NCBI GenBank assembly: GCA_965223235.1
Contig: CBDCVV010000021.1
Coordinates: 186,001-250,000, forward strand
DNA: 64,000 nt
Source: UBA2589 sp965223235
GTDB lineage: Bacteria; Gemmatimonadota; Gemmatimonadetes; Longimicrobiales; Gaopeijiaceae
Direction: 5' to 3'
Part shown: positions 44,124 to 52,354 of the stretch, piece after piece
Layout of the letters: the number at the start of each line of letters is the position of its first letter
Numbering within the stretch: the stretch's first letter is position 1
The notes under the pieces: model-generated
Seen by the model: the letters and a program-made list of their open reading frames with translations, nothing else
Told to the model about the DNA's origin: nothing
The model's database searches: none
Program-made: the position numbers and the translations under genes

Positions 44124-44674
44124 TCCATCAACTCCCTCAAACGTCGGATCCCGTGAAAGTAGTTCACACGCGCTGCTCCCTCACTCGACCCGATGACGTC
44201 GCCGATCTCACGAAAGCTCAAGCCTTCGTCGATTCTCAGGGCCACGGACAGACGCTGCTTTTCGGGCAGCGTCTCCAACACCTGTCGGGCTCGTTCACTC
44301 TCACTGCGGTCCACCACGGCTTGATCAATATCACGCCCCCGGGCCGGCAACGGCGAGCGTTCGTCGATCGGACTCTCGCGGCGTCGAGTCGACTTTCGGA
44401 GGGCGCCACGCGCTTCGTTCGCGGCAATCGTCATGAGCCAGGTCTTGAAGGAGGCATCGCCCCGAAACGAGTCGATCGCGCGCACCATTTTCAGAAAGGC
44501 TTCCTGCACCACGTCCTGCGCCACGTCGTCGTCGCGCGTGATCGAGACTGCCACTCGGAATACCCCATCCAGATGCCGGCTGACCAATAGCTCCACCGCG
44601 CGTTCGTCTCCCGCCTGTGCGCGGGCTACCAGCTCGCCGTCCGTGGCCGCATTGTCCCGCGTCGAGTCGCTCAC
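44120..44674 (-). CDS. ECF RNA polymerase sigma factor
   Basis: A 184-residue sigma-70 family protein with region 2 (LVSRHLDGVFRVAVSITRDDDVAQDVVQEAF in part, AQDVVQEAFLKM) and region 4 (LPEKQRLSVALRIDEGLSFREIG). It starts at GTG 44672-44674. It forms an overlapping trio with the anti-sigma factor and the Spy-like protein, probably an envelope-response module. Confidence 0.92.
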   Translation of the reverse strand: MSDSTRDNAATDGELVARAQAGDERAVELLVSRHLDGVFRVAVSITRDDDVAQDVVQEAFLKMVRAIDSFRGDASFKTWLMTIAANEARGALRKSTRRRESPIDERSPLPARGRDIDQAVVDRSESERARQVLETLPEKQRLSVALRIDEGLSFREIGDVIGSSEGAARVNYFHGIRRLRELME

Positions 44675-44727
44675 TGAAGAGTAGACGCTGCGGAAGCCAA
44701 AGTGTTAGGTCGCGACGTTCGCGAGCT

Positions 44728-45027
44728 TCAGAAGCTGACCTCGTCGAGCCGCTCCACACGAGCTCGCAAATGCTTGGAGGGCTTGAAGACCGGAACGGAT
44801 CGTGAAGGCACCTCGACCGCTTCTCCCGTACGTGGGTTGCGCGCCATCCGGGTCTTCCGCTTTCGGACCTTGAAGGTCCCAAAGCCACGGATCTCGATGT
44901 TGTCGCCGTTGGCGAGCGCGTGCTTCACGGCATTGAGAAAGCCGTCAACAATCAGCGCGCAGTCCTTCTTGGTAACCCCAGGGCCGATCGCGTCGGCTAC
45001 CTGCTCGACCAAGTCTGCCTTCGTCAT
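44728..45027 (-). CDS. hup: HU-family DNA-binding protein
   Basis: A 99-residue nucleoid protein. Helical N-part MTKADLVEQVADAIG, then the IRGFGTFKVRKRKTRMARNP arm with the signature GFGxFxxxxRxxRxxRNP, are typical of HU/IHF. It is monocistronic between the sigma gene and carA, with a 129-bp upstream gap. Confidence 0.94.
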   Translation of the reverse strand: MTKADLVEQVADAIGPGVTKKDCALIVDGFLNAVKHALANGDNIEIRGFGTFKVRKRKTRMARNPRTGEAVEVPSRSVPVFKPSKHLRARVERLDEVSF

Positions 45028-45156
45028 TGTCCTCTCCAGAGCCGTTGTCGGGCGCTCTTCTTCCGCGACTGGGCTGACACGCTAACGAGCACGAAGGTCA
45101 CTCGCAAGCTTCGGAGTCGTTGCGGGATACCGACTTGCGACGACTCGCCAACCCCC

Positions 45157-46269
45157 TTAGCCCGCCTTTCGTTCTTCCATCATCTGGACGAAGGCATCGA
45201 AGAGATATCGGCTATCGTGGGGACCGGGAGCCGCTTCAGGATGATACTGGACCGAAAGCACCGGAAGTTCTTCGTGTCGAACTCCCTCGACCGTCCCGTC
45301 GTAGAGGTTCACATGCGTGAGCTTGAGCTCCTCTGCCCCGAGAATCACACCATCTTCATTCGCTCGCACAGCGAAACCGTGGTTCTGAGAGGTGATCTCG
45401 ACTCGGTCCTTGTCGACGTTCCTGACCGGGTGATTTCCACCGTGGTGTCCGAAGGGCAGCTTGTACGTTGTTGCACCGAAGGCCCGGCAGATGAGCTGAT
45501 GCCCCAGGCAGATTCCGAAGACCGGCACATCGGCCTGGGCGAGCGCCAGAATCGCCTCCTCGGCCGCTTGCACCACAGCGGGATCTCCGGGGCCGTTCGA
45601 GACAAAGAGCCCGTCGGGCTTCATCGCGAGAATGTCGGCGGCCGTCGTGGTTGCCGGAATTACGGTGACGCGGCACCCGCGCTCCGCCAACATCTTCGGT
45701 GAATGCGCCTTCACCCCGAAGTCGTACGCAACCACGTGGAATCGCTCCTCCGTGGGCGCCGGCACTTCGTACGCCTCTTCTGTCGAGACCCCGCACGCGA
45801 GGTCCAACCCTTCCATGAGCGGCTGCTCCAGGATCTCAGCCAAGACATCGTCTTGGCGCTCCGAGACCGGCGCGATCGCACCACGCATCGCTCCTCGCGC
45901 CCGGATGTGCCGGGTGAGTGCTCGCGTGTCGACGTCTTGAATGCCGGTGACCCCGTTGGCCCGCAGGTACTCCGTGAGCCCGCCTTCCGCGCGCCAGTTG
46001 GAGTGCAGCCGCGACGCCTCACGGACAATAAAGCCGGATACCTGCGGCCTGTCCGACTCCTCGTCCCGTGGCGAAACCCCGTAATTGCCGATGAGTGGGT
46101 ACGTCATCGCCACGAGCTGCCCGGAGTACGACGGGTCCGTCAGGATCTCCTGATAGCCGGTCATGGAGGTGTTGAAGACGACCTCTCCGAACGTCACATC
46201 CTCGGCCCCGACAAGGTCACCGTCGAAGCGCCGTCCATCCTCGAGTAGTAGGTACCCAGTAGGCTCCAT
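45157..46269 (-). CDS. carA: Carbamoyl-phosphate synthase small subunit
   Basis: Glutaminase subunit that feeds ammonia to CarB for arginine and pyrimidine synthesis. The 370-residue protein has FNTSMTGYQEILTDPSY in the N-domain and the GATase triad with Cys in GICLGHQLI and His-Glu in YHPEAAPGPHD. The ATG at 46267-46269 was chosen; 18 extra codons upstream are not conserved. carB is not in the window. Confidence 0.95.
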   Translation of the reverse strand: MEPTGYLLLEDGRRFDGDLVGAEDVTFGEVVFNTSMTGYQEILTDPSYSGQLVAMTYPLIGNYGVSPRDEESDRPQVSGFIVREASRLHSNWRAEGGLTEYLRANGVTGIQDVDTRALTRHIRARGAMRGAIAPVSERQDDVLAEILEQPLMEGLDLACGVSTEEAYEVPAPTEERFHVVAYDFGVKAHSPKMLAERGCRVTVIPATTTAADILAMKPDGLFVSNGPGDPAVVQAAEEAILALAQADVPVFGICLGHQLICRAFGATTYKLPFGHHGGNHPVRNVDKDRVEITSQNHGFAVRANEDGVILGAEELKLTHVNLYDGTVEGVRHEELPVLSVQYHPEAAPGPHDSRYLFDAFVQMMEERKAG

Positions 46270-46370
46270 TCGATCACACCTCGGCTTCGCGATTGGCGTC
46301 GGAAGAACGTACCTCGACCCCACCTCCGGTCAAGACGACACCCACCTCCTCACGGACGTTACTTTTGCAC

Positions 46371-46949
46371 ATGGATACCGTCTACATTCACGCCGACGAG
46401 TCGTGTCTGGGAAACCAGAACAAGAAGGCGTCCCGACGCGGAGGCGCTGGCGGGCTGCTGGAAATCTGGCGCAAAGGGGAATGGGAGCGGCGAGACTACT
46501 GGCTCTCCGAGCCCGACACGACGAACAATCGCATGGCGATCCGGAGCATCATCGAGCCGCTCGGACAGCTCAAGAAGCGGTGCCGCGTTGTCTTCACCTC
46601 GGATAGCAAGTACCTCGTCGAGGGCATCCGCAGCTGGAGAAGCGGGTGGGAGCGCCGAGCCTACAAAGGCGTGAAGAATCCTGATCTGTGGAAGCGGGCC
46701 TTCGTCCTGGTCGACCGCCACGACGTCGAGGTGCGGTGGGTGCGGGGTCACGACGGGCACCCTGAGAACGAGTACGCCGACCGACTCGCGACCAAGGCAG
46801 CCGCAGAACAGACCGGCTCGTCCGGTTTCGTGCCGTCCGGCTTCACCGAGTGGCTCGACGCAGAGCGCGAGGAAGGCCGGTTTCTCGACTACATGGAGTT
46901 CGAAGCGCCTGCGGCACGGTACGGGGGCAGCGAAGCCTCACGGAGGTAG
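46371..46949 (+). CDS. rnhA: Ribonuclease HI-like protein with an altered catalytic site
   Basis: An RNase H fold protein of 192 residues, closely parallel to E. coli RNase HI: DESCLGN (Asp9 for Asp10), TTNNRM, TSDSKY (Asp78 for Asp70), WERRAYKGVKNPDLW basic handle, RGHDGHPENEYAD (His127, Asp137). The fourth acidic residue, Glu48 of TTNNRMELM, is Ala56 here (TTNNRMAIR). A C-terminal extension of about 45 residues follows. Loss of the glutamate may reduce or change activity. Start ATG 46371, divergent from carA. Confidence 0.88.
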   Translation: MDTVYIHADESCLGNQNKKASRRGGAGGLLEIWRKGEWERRDYWLSEPDTTNNRMAIRSIIEPLGQLKKRCRVVFTSDSKYLVEGIRSWRSGWERRAYKGVKNPDLWKRAFVLVDRHDVEVRWVRGHDGHPENEYADRLATKAAAEQTGSSGFVPSGFTEWLDAEREEGRFLDYMEFEAPAARYGGSEASRR

Positions 46950-47012
46950 CGAGACGGCACGGAGGTAGCGCGCCTCGACCCACCTGCATGACCGCGCGAT
47001 TCGTTACGCGAC

Positions 47013-47060
47013 AAAAAAAGAGGCGACCCAGACTGTAGCAAGCTACAGCTGGGCCGCCTC
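47013..47060 (-). terminator. Strong intrinsic terminator of the candidate RNA
   Basis: Bases 47020-47060 form a hairpin of about 19 pairs with one bulged base. On the minus strand the position 47026/47054 pair is a U-G wobble; on the plus strand it would be an A-C mismatch. On the minus strand the hairpin is followed by seven Us (47013-47019). Strand is therefore clear. The nearest minus-strand gene upstream is lipB, about 600 bases away. Confidence 0.85.
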
Positions 47061-47393
47061 GACTCGCGGTGTCGATCACCGGCTTCACGTGCCGAGTCGA
47101 ACCACCGACCGCGCTGGCAGGATCAAGATCCCCGCTTGGGCCCACCTTCGTGAAGGTGGCTGGATCCAATCCTTTCCCTCTTTCAGTCGCGCGACAGCGA
47201 CAGAGGGTGCCCCGAGCTCATCGTTTAGGGGCTTCTCGGCGAGGGCCAGCGAACTCCCTCGTCGGGCTCACCAGACTTCCCAAGTCCTGGATCGCCGTGC
47301 TACCGCTCCACCGTCGTGGCCGGAAGCTCACTCTTCGGAACTCATCAATGGGATGACCAACGCCATCGTCTCGATTAGTCGCACCCGAAGTGC
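47013..47393 (-). ncRNA. Candidate structured non-coding RNA, about 380 nt, family unknown
   Basis: A promoter-like element, a purine start and a strong terminator bracket about 380 bases that fold locally almost throughout. Visible stems: 47381-47393 (GCAC/GTGC at the 5' end), 47342-47356, 47308-47319, 47271-47290, 47240-47261, 47211-47239, 47176-47207 (11 pairs around a 4-base bulge), 47119-47173 (12-pair outer stem with a perfect 8-pair inner hairpin), 47059-47100 (an 8-pair stem enclosing a 5-pair hairpin) and the terminator. In the 47119-47173 stem two apparent mismatches are G-U wobbles only on the minus strand. RNase P, tmRNA and B12-riboswitch signatures were looked for and not found. 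Confidence 0.6.
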
Positions 47394-47399
47394 GATGGA

Positions 47400-47428
47400 T
47401 ATATAGGAGGGTGAGAAGGTGGCCTCAA
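47400..47428 (-). promoter_or_regulatory. Candidate promoter of the structured RNA
   Basis: TTGAGG (47423-47428) and TATATA (47400-47405) are separated by exactly 17 bases. The predicted start, seven bases on, is the G at 47393, the first base of the RNA's 5' hairpin. The element lies at the edge of an A/T-rich segment. Match to consensus is 4 of 6 in each box. Confidence 0.5.
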
Positions 47429-47659
47429 GGGGTTGTAGAACATTTGACGGCTGTGAGGGCAAATACGCCGTAAACCGTTGAATGACAACGCATCTAGTCG
47501 AAAACAAACGTTTATTTCAAAACAGTTGTGGTGGAGTGTAAACATCTGATTCTAGGCGGGAGTCTCATTGAAGCACGGGCATCGCACCCAAGGGTACTTG
47601 AAAAACCGCTACCGACCCGAGAACCGCGCCCCGCTTCAGATCACGCCTAGAACTGTCGC

Positions 47660-48331
47660 CTACCCAACCACAATCTGACGGTCGAAGGTCGCGCAGAAGT
47701 GCCGCACGAAGGCGTCATGGACCGAAGACATCGAGACTTCCCGCCCCAGTTCACGCTCCATCGTCGTCGTTCCCCCATCCGGAATCCCGCACGGGACGAT
47801 GGTATCGAAGTAGGAAAGGTCGGACGAGACGTTCAGCGCGATGCCGTGGGAGGTGATCCAGCGTGACGACACTCGGACTCCGATCGCGGCGAGCTTACCC
47901 CGCGGAGTCCAAACACCTGTACCGGCCTCCGAACGCCGAGCCGGAATCCCGAACTCTTCGGCGACGTGCATCAGGACGGTTTCAAGGTCTCTCAGGTAGC
48001 GGTGGAGATCTTTTCGGTCCGGCTTCAGATCCAAGATCGGGTACCCCACGAGTTGGCCAGGCCCGTGATACGTCACGTCCCCGCCCCTCCCCGCGTCGAA
48101 GACATCCAACCCCAGCGCACTGCGCTCCTCTTCGTTCACGAGGATGTGGTCGGTGCTCGCGGATGATCCCATGGTGATGACGTGGGGATGCTCCAAGAGG
48201 ACGAGCGTGTCAGGAATCTCTCCAGCTCGGCGCTTCACAACGAGCTCCTCTTGGAGCGTCAGCGCTTCTCCATAAGGGACCGTGCCCGGTTTCAGGAGCG
48301 CGAGTCCGCGGCCGGTCACAACCTCACTCAA
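47660..48331 (-). CDS. lipB: Octanoyl-[acyl-carrier-protein] transferase LipB
   Basis: Transfers octanoate from ACP to lipoyl domains, the first step of lipoate synthesis. The 223-residue protein has LVLLEHPHVITMGSS, RGGDVTYHGPGQLVGYPI, the lysine in GKLAAIGVRVS and the acyl-thioester Cys in IVPCGIPDGG. TTG 48329-48331 gives the family start; a GTG at 48385 is an alternative. It follows the E2 gene, whose lipoyl domain is its expected substrate. Confidence 0.92.
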   Translation of the reverse strand: MSEVVTGRGLALLKPGTVPYGEALTLQEELVVKRRAGEIPDTLVLLEHPHVITMGSSASTDHILVNEEERSALGLDVFDAGRGGDVTYHGPGQLVGYPILDLKPDRKDLHRYLRDLETVLMHVAEEFGIPARRSEAGTGVWTPRGKLAAIGVRVSSRWITSHGIALNVSSDLSYFDTIVPCGIPDGGTTTMERELGREVSMSSVHDAFVRHFCATFDRQIVVG

Positions 48332-48395
48332 CGCGACGCCCCCACCACTCCTAGAGCAGTGAGGGCGGCCAGCGTCCAATCGCACACACCCAGGG

Positions 48396-49790
48396 TCATG
48401 CGTCCTCTGGGAAGCTCTCCAGCAACTCTTTGAGACGGGCCAAGAAGCGAGCAGCATCGGCCCCATCCACGACCCGATGGTCATACCCCAGGGAGAAGAG
48501 CGACCGCTTCCGAATCGCCATGGCGTCGGCCCCTGTCAGTGGATCGCTGACGACCACGACCCGCTTCTCGATCGCTCCTAGCCCTAGAATCGCCGACGTG
48601 CCCTTCGGAATGACCGGAAGTCCCACCAGGGTCCCGAGCACACCGGGATTCGTGATCGAGAAGGTCGCGCCCTGAATCTCATCGGGCATCAGCTTCCGGT
48701 CCCGAGCACGGGTCGCCAAGTCGACGATCTTGTTGCCGACCCCCACCAGGGAGAGGTGATCGGCGTCGTGTACGACCGGGACGATGAGCCCCGGGTTGAG
48801 GTCCACGGCCATCCCCAAATGCACATTGCCCCGGAAGATGATGTTGTTGCCAGAGACGGCGGCGTTCACGGTCGGGAACTCGTGGAGGAGCCGCGATACC
48901 GCCCACGCCACGAAGGCCGTGTAGCTCACCCGAGCGCCTTGTTGCGCCCACTTGGGCTTCATCTCCGTCCGTACCCGATCGACGGCGGAGAAGTCGATCT
49001 CGATGAACGAGTGAACGTGCGGGGCGACACGCTTGGCGAGCACCATGTGCTGCGCCGTGAGCCGACGAATCTTGTCCATCGGCTCGACCGTATCTGCATC
49101 GCGCACGGCGTACTCAGGATGTTGCACCTCGGAGTAGAATTTCTTCCACATGTCGCTGGGCGCAGAGGCCGCGGCGGGAGCTGCTGCTCTTTGAGGCGCC
49201 GGGGCGGCAGGCGGCGCGGCGGGCGCAGGCGTCGCAGCCGCCGGAGCCGATGCCCCACCTTGCTCGATGAAGTCGAGAATGTCCTGCTTCGTCACTCGAC
49301 CCGCGTGCCCGGTGCCCGGGACAGAGGCGATCTCGATCCCGTGCTCCTCGGCAATCTTGCGTACCACGGGCGTCGATCGCGTGCGCAGACGATCCTCCGC
49401 CGTCATATCTGCGGAAGCTGCGGCCGGGACCGGAGCGCTGGCCACTGGGGCTGGCGCAGGGGCCGCCGGGGGAGTGGGCTCCGGCTCCGGAGCAGACGGG
49501 GCGGGCGCGGCGGCCTCTTGTGGAGCCGGGGTCGAGGCCCCGACACCCGCTTCCGTGTCGATATAGGCTACGATCGTGCCGACCTCGACGGTCTCTCCTT
49601 CCTGCACGGCGATCTCAACGAGCGTCCCGGAAGACGGCGCAGGGATCTCGGCGTCGACCTTGTCGGTCGAGATCTCCAGAATCGGTTCGTCGCGCTCCAC
49701 CGCGTCGCCCACCTGCTTGAGCCACTGTGACACGGTGCCTTCGGCGATCGACTCCCCCATCTGGGGCATGGGAACTTCAATACGAGCCAC
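48396..49790 (-). CDS. 2-oxoacid dehydrogenase dihydrolipoyl acyltransferase (E2)
   Basis: Core subunit of a pyruvate, branched-chain or related 2-oxoacid dehydrogenase. The 464-residue protein has an N-terminal lipoyl domain with the modified Lys in STDKVDAE (near 43), an Ala/Pro-rich linker (about 80-130), a peripheral-subunit-binding domain (TPVVRKIAEEHGI, VPGTGHAGRVTKQDIL), another Ala/Pro linker, and the catalytic domain with the active-site His in YDHRVVDGADAARFL. It follows the two E1 genes. Confidence 0.94.
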   Translation of the reverse strand: MARIEVPMPQMGESIAEGTVSQWLKQVGDAVERDEPILEISTDKVDAEIPAPSSGTLVEIAVQEGETVEVGTIVAYIDTEAGVGASTPAPQEAAAPAPSAPEPEPTPPAAPAPAPVASAPVPAAASADMTAEDRLRTRSTPVVRKIAEEHGIEIASVPGTGHAGRVTKQDILDFIEQGGASAPAAATPAPAAPPAAPAPQRAAAPAAASAPSDMWKKFYSEVQHPEYAVRDADTVEPMDKIRRLTAQHMVLAKRVAPHVHSFIEIDFSAVDRVRTEMKPKWAQQGARVSYTAFVAWAVSRLLHEFPTVNAAVSGNNIIFRGNVHLGMAVDLNPGLIVPVVHDADHLSLVGVGNKIVDLATRARDRKLMPDEIQGATFSITNPGVLGTLVGLPVIPKGTSAILGLGAIEKRVVVVSDPLTGADAMAIRKRSLFSLGYDHRVVDGADAARFLARLKELLESFPEDA

Positions 49791-49810
49791 GCTCGATCTC
49801 TCCGTTGTTG

Positions 49811-50833
49811 TCAGTACGCCGCGAGGTAGCGTGACGCTGTCACGACATCGTCGGTCTGCGGTAGAAAGTAATCCTCAAGGGATCCGGAGTAAGGCACCGG
49901 TGCGTCGATGGCCGTCACACGCAAGATCGGTCCGTCGAGCCACTCGAACGCCTTTTCGCTCACCCGAATCGCGATCTCACCGGCGATGCCGCCGGTTCGT
50001 GTGTCTTCGTGCACGATGAGCAGCTTCCCGGTCTTCTTCACACTCGCGACGATCGTGTCATCGTCGAGCGGTAGTAGGGTGCGAAGGTCGATCACCTCGA
50101 CCGAGAGCCCGTCCTCGCGATCGAGTTGCTCCGCGGCCTCGACACTCTTGTGCACCATCGCGCCGTACGTCACGACGGTCAGGTCGGAGCCTTCTTGCAC
50201 CACCCGTGCACTCCCCAGTGGGATCACGTAGTCCTCGTCGGGCAGCACTTCGCGGAGCGCGGGGGCTCGGTAGAGGCCCTTGTGCTCTTCGAATAGTACG
50301 GGGTTGTCGTCGCGGATGGCGGCCTTCAAGAGCCCCTTCGCGTCGTAGGCGGTGCTCGGGTACACGATCTTGAGCCCGGGGGTGTGGAAGAACGCCATCT
50401 CGACATTCTGAGAGTGGAACGGTCCTCCCCGGTTCCCGCCACCTACAGGGCCACGGATCACCAGCGGCATGGCACCAGCACCCCGGTAGAGCGAGGTTGC
50501 GATGTAGTTGGTGATCACGTCGTACGCGGGCGAGATGAAGTCCATGAACTGGATCTCGACGACCGGACGTAGCCCCATGTGGGCAGCACCAGCTGCGGCA
50601 CCGGTGAAGCCACCCTCCGCGATCGGAGTATCGATCACTCGGCTCTCGCCAAAGTGGTCGAGGAAGTCACGTGTGACTTTGAAGGCCCCCCCGTATACCC
50701 CGATGTCCTCACCCATCAAGAACACGGAATCGTCCCGCGTCATCTCTTCGAAGAGGGCCTCACTGATCGCCTCCAGGAAGGTGACCGGCTCACCACGCTT
50801 CGTCTTCGACAGGTGTTCGGGGATTTCGCTCAT
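49811..50833 (-). CDS. 2-oxoacid dehydrogenase E1 beta subunit
   Basis: The 340-residue beta half of a heterotetrameric thiamine-diphosphate E1. It has the pyrimidine-domain segment FLMGEDIGVYGGAFKVT with the catalytic Glu, the DTPIAEGGFTGAAAGAA block and the transketolase C-terminal domain (VIDLRTLLPLDDDTI, VHEDTRTGGIAGEIA). It is 20 bases ahead of E2 and follows E1 alpha. Confidence 0.94.
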   Translation of the reverse strand: MSEIPEHLSKTKRGEPVTFLEAISEALFEEMTRDDSVFLMGEDIGVYGGAFKVTRDFLDHFGESRVIDTPIAEGGFTGAAAGAAHMGLRPVVEIQFMDFISPAYDVITNYIATSLYRGAGAMPLVIRGPVGGGNRGGPFHSQNVEMAFFHTPGLKIVYPSTAYDAKGLLKAAIRDDNPVLFEEHKGLYRAPALREVLPDEDYVIPLGSARVVQEGSDLTVVTYGAMVHKSVEAAEQLDREDGLSVEVIDLRTLLPLDDDTIVASVKKTGKLLIVHEDTRTGGIAGEIAIRVSEKAFEWLDGPILRVTAIDAPVPYSGSLEDYFLPQTDDVVTASRYLAAY

Positions 50834-50844
50834 CCGTTACGCGC

Positions 50845-51900
50845 TCACGAAGTGGCGGGGTCTGCGGGTGTAGAACGGGTCCAAGGTCGACCGATGTCGA
50901 CGTCGGTGTAGACATCGAGGACGGCGTCTTCTGCATCCGGGTAGGGTTCACCGATCGCCTGCTCGGCTGCGATGCGGCACGCCTCGAAGGTCTCCTCCTC
51001 GATGGCGACCAACTCAGCTTCGTCCGCCCAATCGTTCCGTAACAGTCGCGCGCGGTAGAGATCGAGCGGATCTTTCTTCTCCCACTCCCTGATGTCGGCG
51101 GGATCCACGTAGTCCTGCGGATCGTGCTGTGCGTGCCCGCGACGACGGAAGTACTTCAACTCGACCATCCGGGCACCTTCACCGGCACGGGCGAGCGCTG
51201 CGGCTCGACGCACCGCGTCGAAGACGGCCAGCACATCCGTACCGTCCACTGACTCGGCACCGATTCCGTACCCCGGTCCCTTCTCGGTGAAACTCTTCAC
51301 GCGGGTGTTCTTTCGAGTCGGGGTCGAGAAGGCCCACTGGTTGTTCTCGACCATGAGAATCAACGGACACTCTTGGACGGCGGCAAAATTCAATCCTTCG
51401 TGCCACGCACCCGTGGACGAAGCTCCGTCGCCGTAGAAGACCATCCCGACCCGCTCCTCCCCCCGCATGCGGAATGAGAGCGTGATCCCGGCCATGACCT
51501 CGATCATCGTACCGAGCGGAGAGACAGGCCCCACAAATCCCCGCTCGAAGTCGAACCAATGGACGTTGGCCTCCCTCCCTCGGGTCGGCCCCGTGCCCCT
51601 CGCCATGTACTGTCGGAAAAAGTCGACGAGCTCCCCCCCGAAAAGGAAGAGGGCCCCAGCAGCCCGGACGGTCGGCGCGAGAAAGTCTCCGGTTCCGTCC
51701 CGCTTTCGTCGAAGCGCGTACGCGGCCCCGACCGCACCGGCTTCCTGACCGAGCGAGCGGTAGAGTCCACCCGTGACATGTCCCTGCTTCTGAAGTGTCT
51801 CCAGTCGCTCTTCGGCGGCTCTCGTCAGGCAAAGCGCCCGATAGAGCTCTTGGAGGGAAGAGCGACCGAGTCCTTGGGCGTTACCGTCCGACTCGGTCAA
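50845..51900 (-). CDS. 2-oxoacid dehydrogenase E1 alpha subunit
   Basis: The 351-residue thiamine-diphosphate-binding alpha half of E1. The cofactor motif GDGASSTGAWHEGLNFAAV ... VENN is present, together with the SPLGTMIEVMAG segment and the phosphorylation-loop-like RRRGHAQHDPQDY. TTG 51898-51900 is four bases after the secG stop and precedes the conserved LYRALCLTRAAEERL helix. A longer frame upstream would overlap secG and is Arg-rich. Substrate (pyruvate or branched-chain acids) is not settled by sequence alone. Confidence 0.92.
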   Translation of the reverse strand: MTESDGNAQGLGRSSLQELYRALCLTRAAEERLETLQKQGHVTGGLYRSLGQEAGAVGAAYALRRKRDGTGDFLAPTVRAAGALFLFGGELVDFFRQYMARGTGPTRGREANVHWFDFERGFVGPVSPLGTMIEVMAGITLSFRMRGEERVGMVFYGDGASSTGAWHEGLNFAAVQECPLILMVENNQWAFSTPTRKNTRVKSFTEKGPGYGIGAESVDGTDVLAVFDAVRRAAALARAGEGARMVELKYFRRRGHAQHDPQDYVDPADIREWEKKDPLDLYRARLLRNDWADEAELVAIEEETFEACRIAAEQAIGEPYPDAEDAVLDVYTDVDIGRPWTRSTPADPATS

Positions 51901-51904
51901 GGGA

Positions 51905-52276
51905 TCAGTTGCCCTCGTTCCCGCTGCCGCTCGGAGGCGCGTCGCCGCCCGCCGGCGTCGTCGACGCTCCAGGAAGTACCGGCGCAGGCGCCGTCTGTGC
52001 CGCAGGCGCATCCAACTGGATGATCGACTCGGGAGCACGGCTCCGCGACGAAAGGATCGACAGGATCAACGCCAGCACCATGAAGGCAGCTCCCGCACCC
52101 CAAGTGGCGCGCGTGAGAACGGTCGTCGCCTGGCGTCCGCCAAGGACGCCGTCGGCCATGGTGCCACCAGACCCTCCGACGGCTGCGAGGCCACCACCCT
52201 TCCCGGCCTGCAGGAGGATTACGACCGATAAGAAGATCCCGTCGAGCACGAGGATCGCGAGGAGTAGTCCGTACAT
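51905..52276 (-). CDS. secG: Protein translocase subunit SecG
   Basis: Small partner of SecYE. The 123-residue protein has two membrane helices (LLLAILVLDGIFLSVVILLQ in pieces, and AFMVLALILSIL) flanking the conserved LLQAGKGGGLAAVGGSGG loop, then an unusually long Ala/Pro-rich C-terminal tail of about 45 residues. ATG 52274-52276 gives the family start. It follows tpiA, a common neighbourhood for secG. Confidence 0.92.
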   Translation of the reverse strand: MYGLLLAILVLDGIFLSVVILLQAGKGGGLAAVGGSGGTMADGVLGGRQATTVLTRATWGAGAAFMVLALILSILSSRSRAPESIIQLDAPAAQTAPAPVLPGASTTPAGGDAPPSGSGNEGN

Positions 52277-52354
52277 TTCAGAGCCTGACCCAGTCTGTTG
52301 AGACGATAAACGTCGGAGAGCCCACAAAGGGTGTCAACGGCCTTGAATCGGCCC

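Larger units (their letters stand above)
46950..47659. other. 710-bp intergenic region without a protein gene
   Basis: Longest gap in the window. The left half (47013-47393) is dense in hairpins and is annotated separately as a candidate RNA on the minus strand. The right half (47394-47659) is unusually A/T-rich for this genome, with runs such as AAAACAAACG and TTTATTTCAAAACA, and holds the promoter-like element. Short frames crossing the region have no start signal or recognisable domain. The gap to the lipB stop contains no further feature I can name. Confidence 0.6.

Noticed and set aside
46843..47169. Minus-strand reading frame of about 108 codons running through the terminator
   Set aside because: It crosses the intrinsic terminator and enters the rnhA gene antisense, and has no recognisable domain.
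47013..47400. RNase P RNA, tmRNA, 6S RNA or cobalamin riboswitch as the identity of the candidate RNA
   Set aside because: The RNase P conserved core, a tmRNA tag reading frame and tRNA-like ends were not found. The length is about twice that of 6S RNA. The GGGAAGTCTGGTG stretch that recalls a B12 riboswitch is better explained as one arm of the hairpin at 47271-47290. A covariance-model search could still overturn this.
47069..47406. Short plus-strand reading frames (about 95-105 codons) across the intergenic gap
   Set aside because: They have no ribosome binding site, are rich in Arg/Ser/Pro, and overlap perfect inverted repeats better explained as RNA structure.
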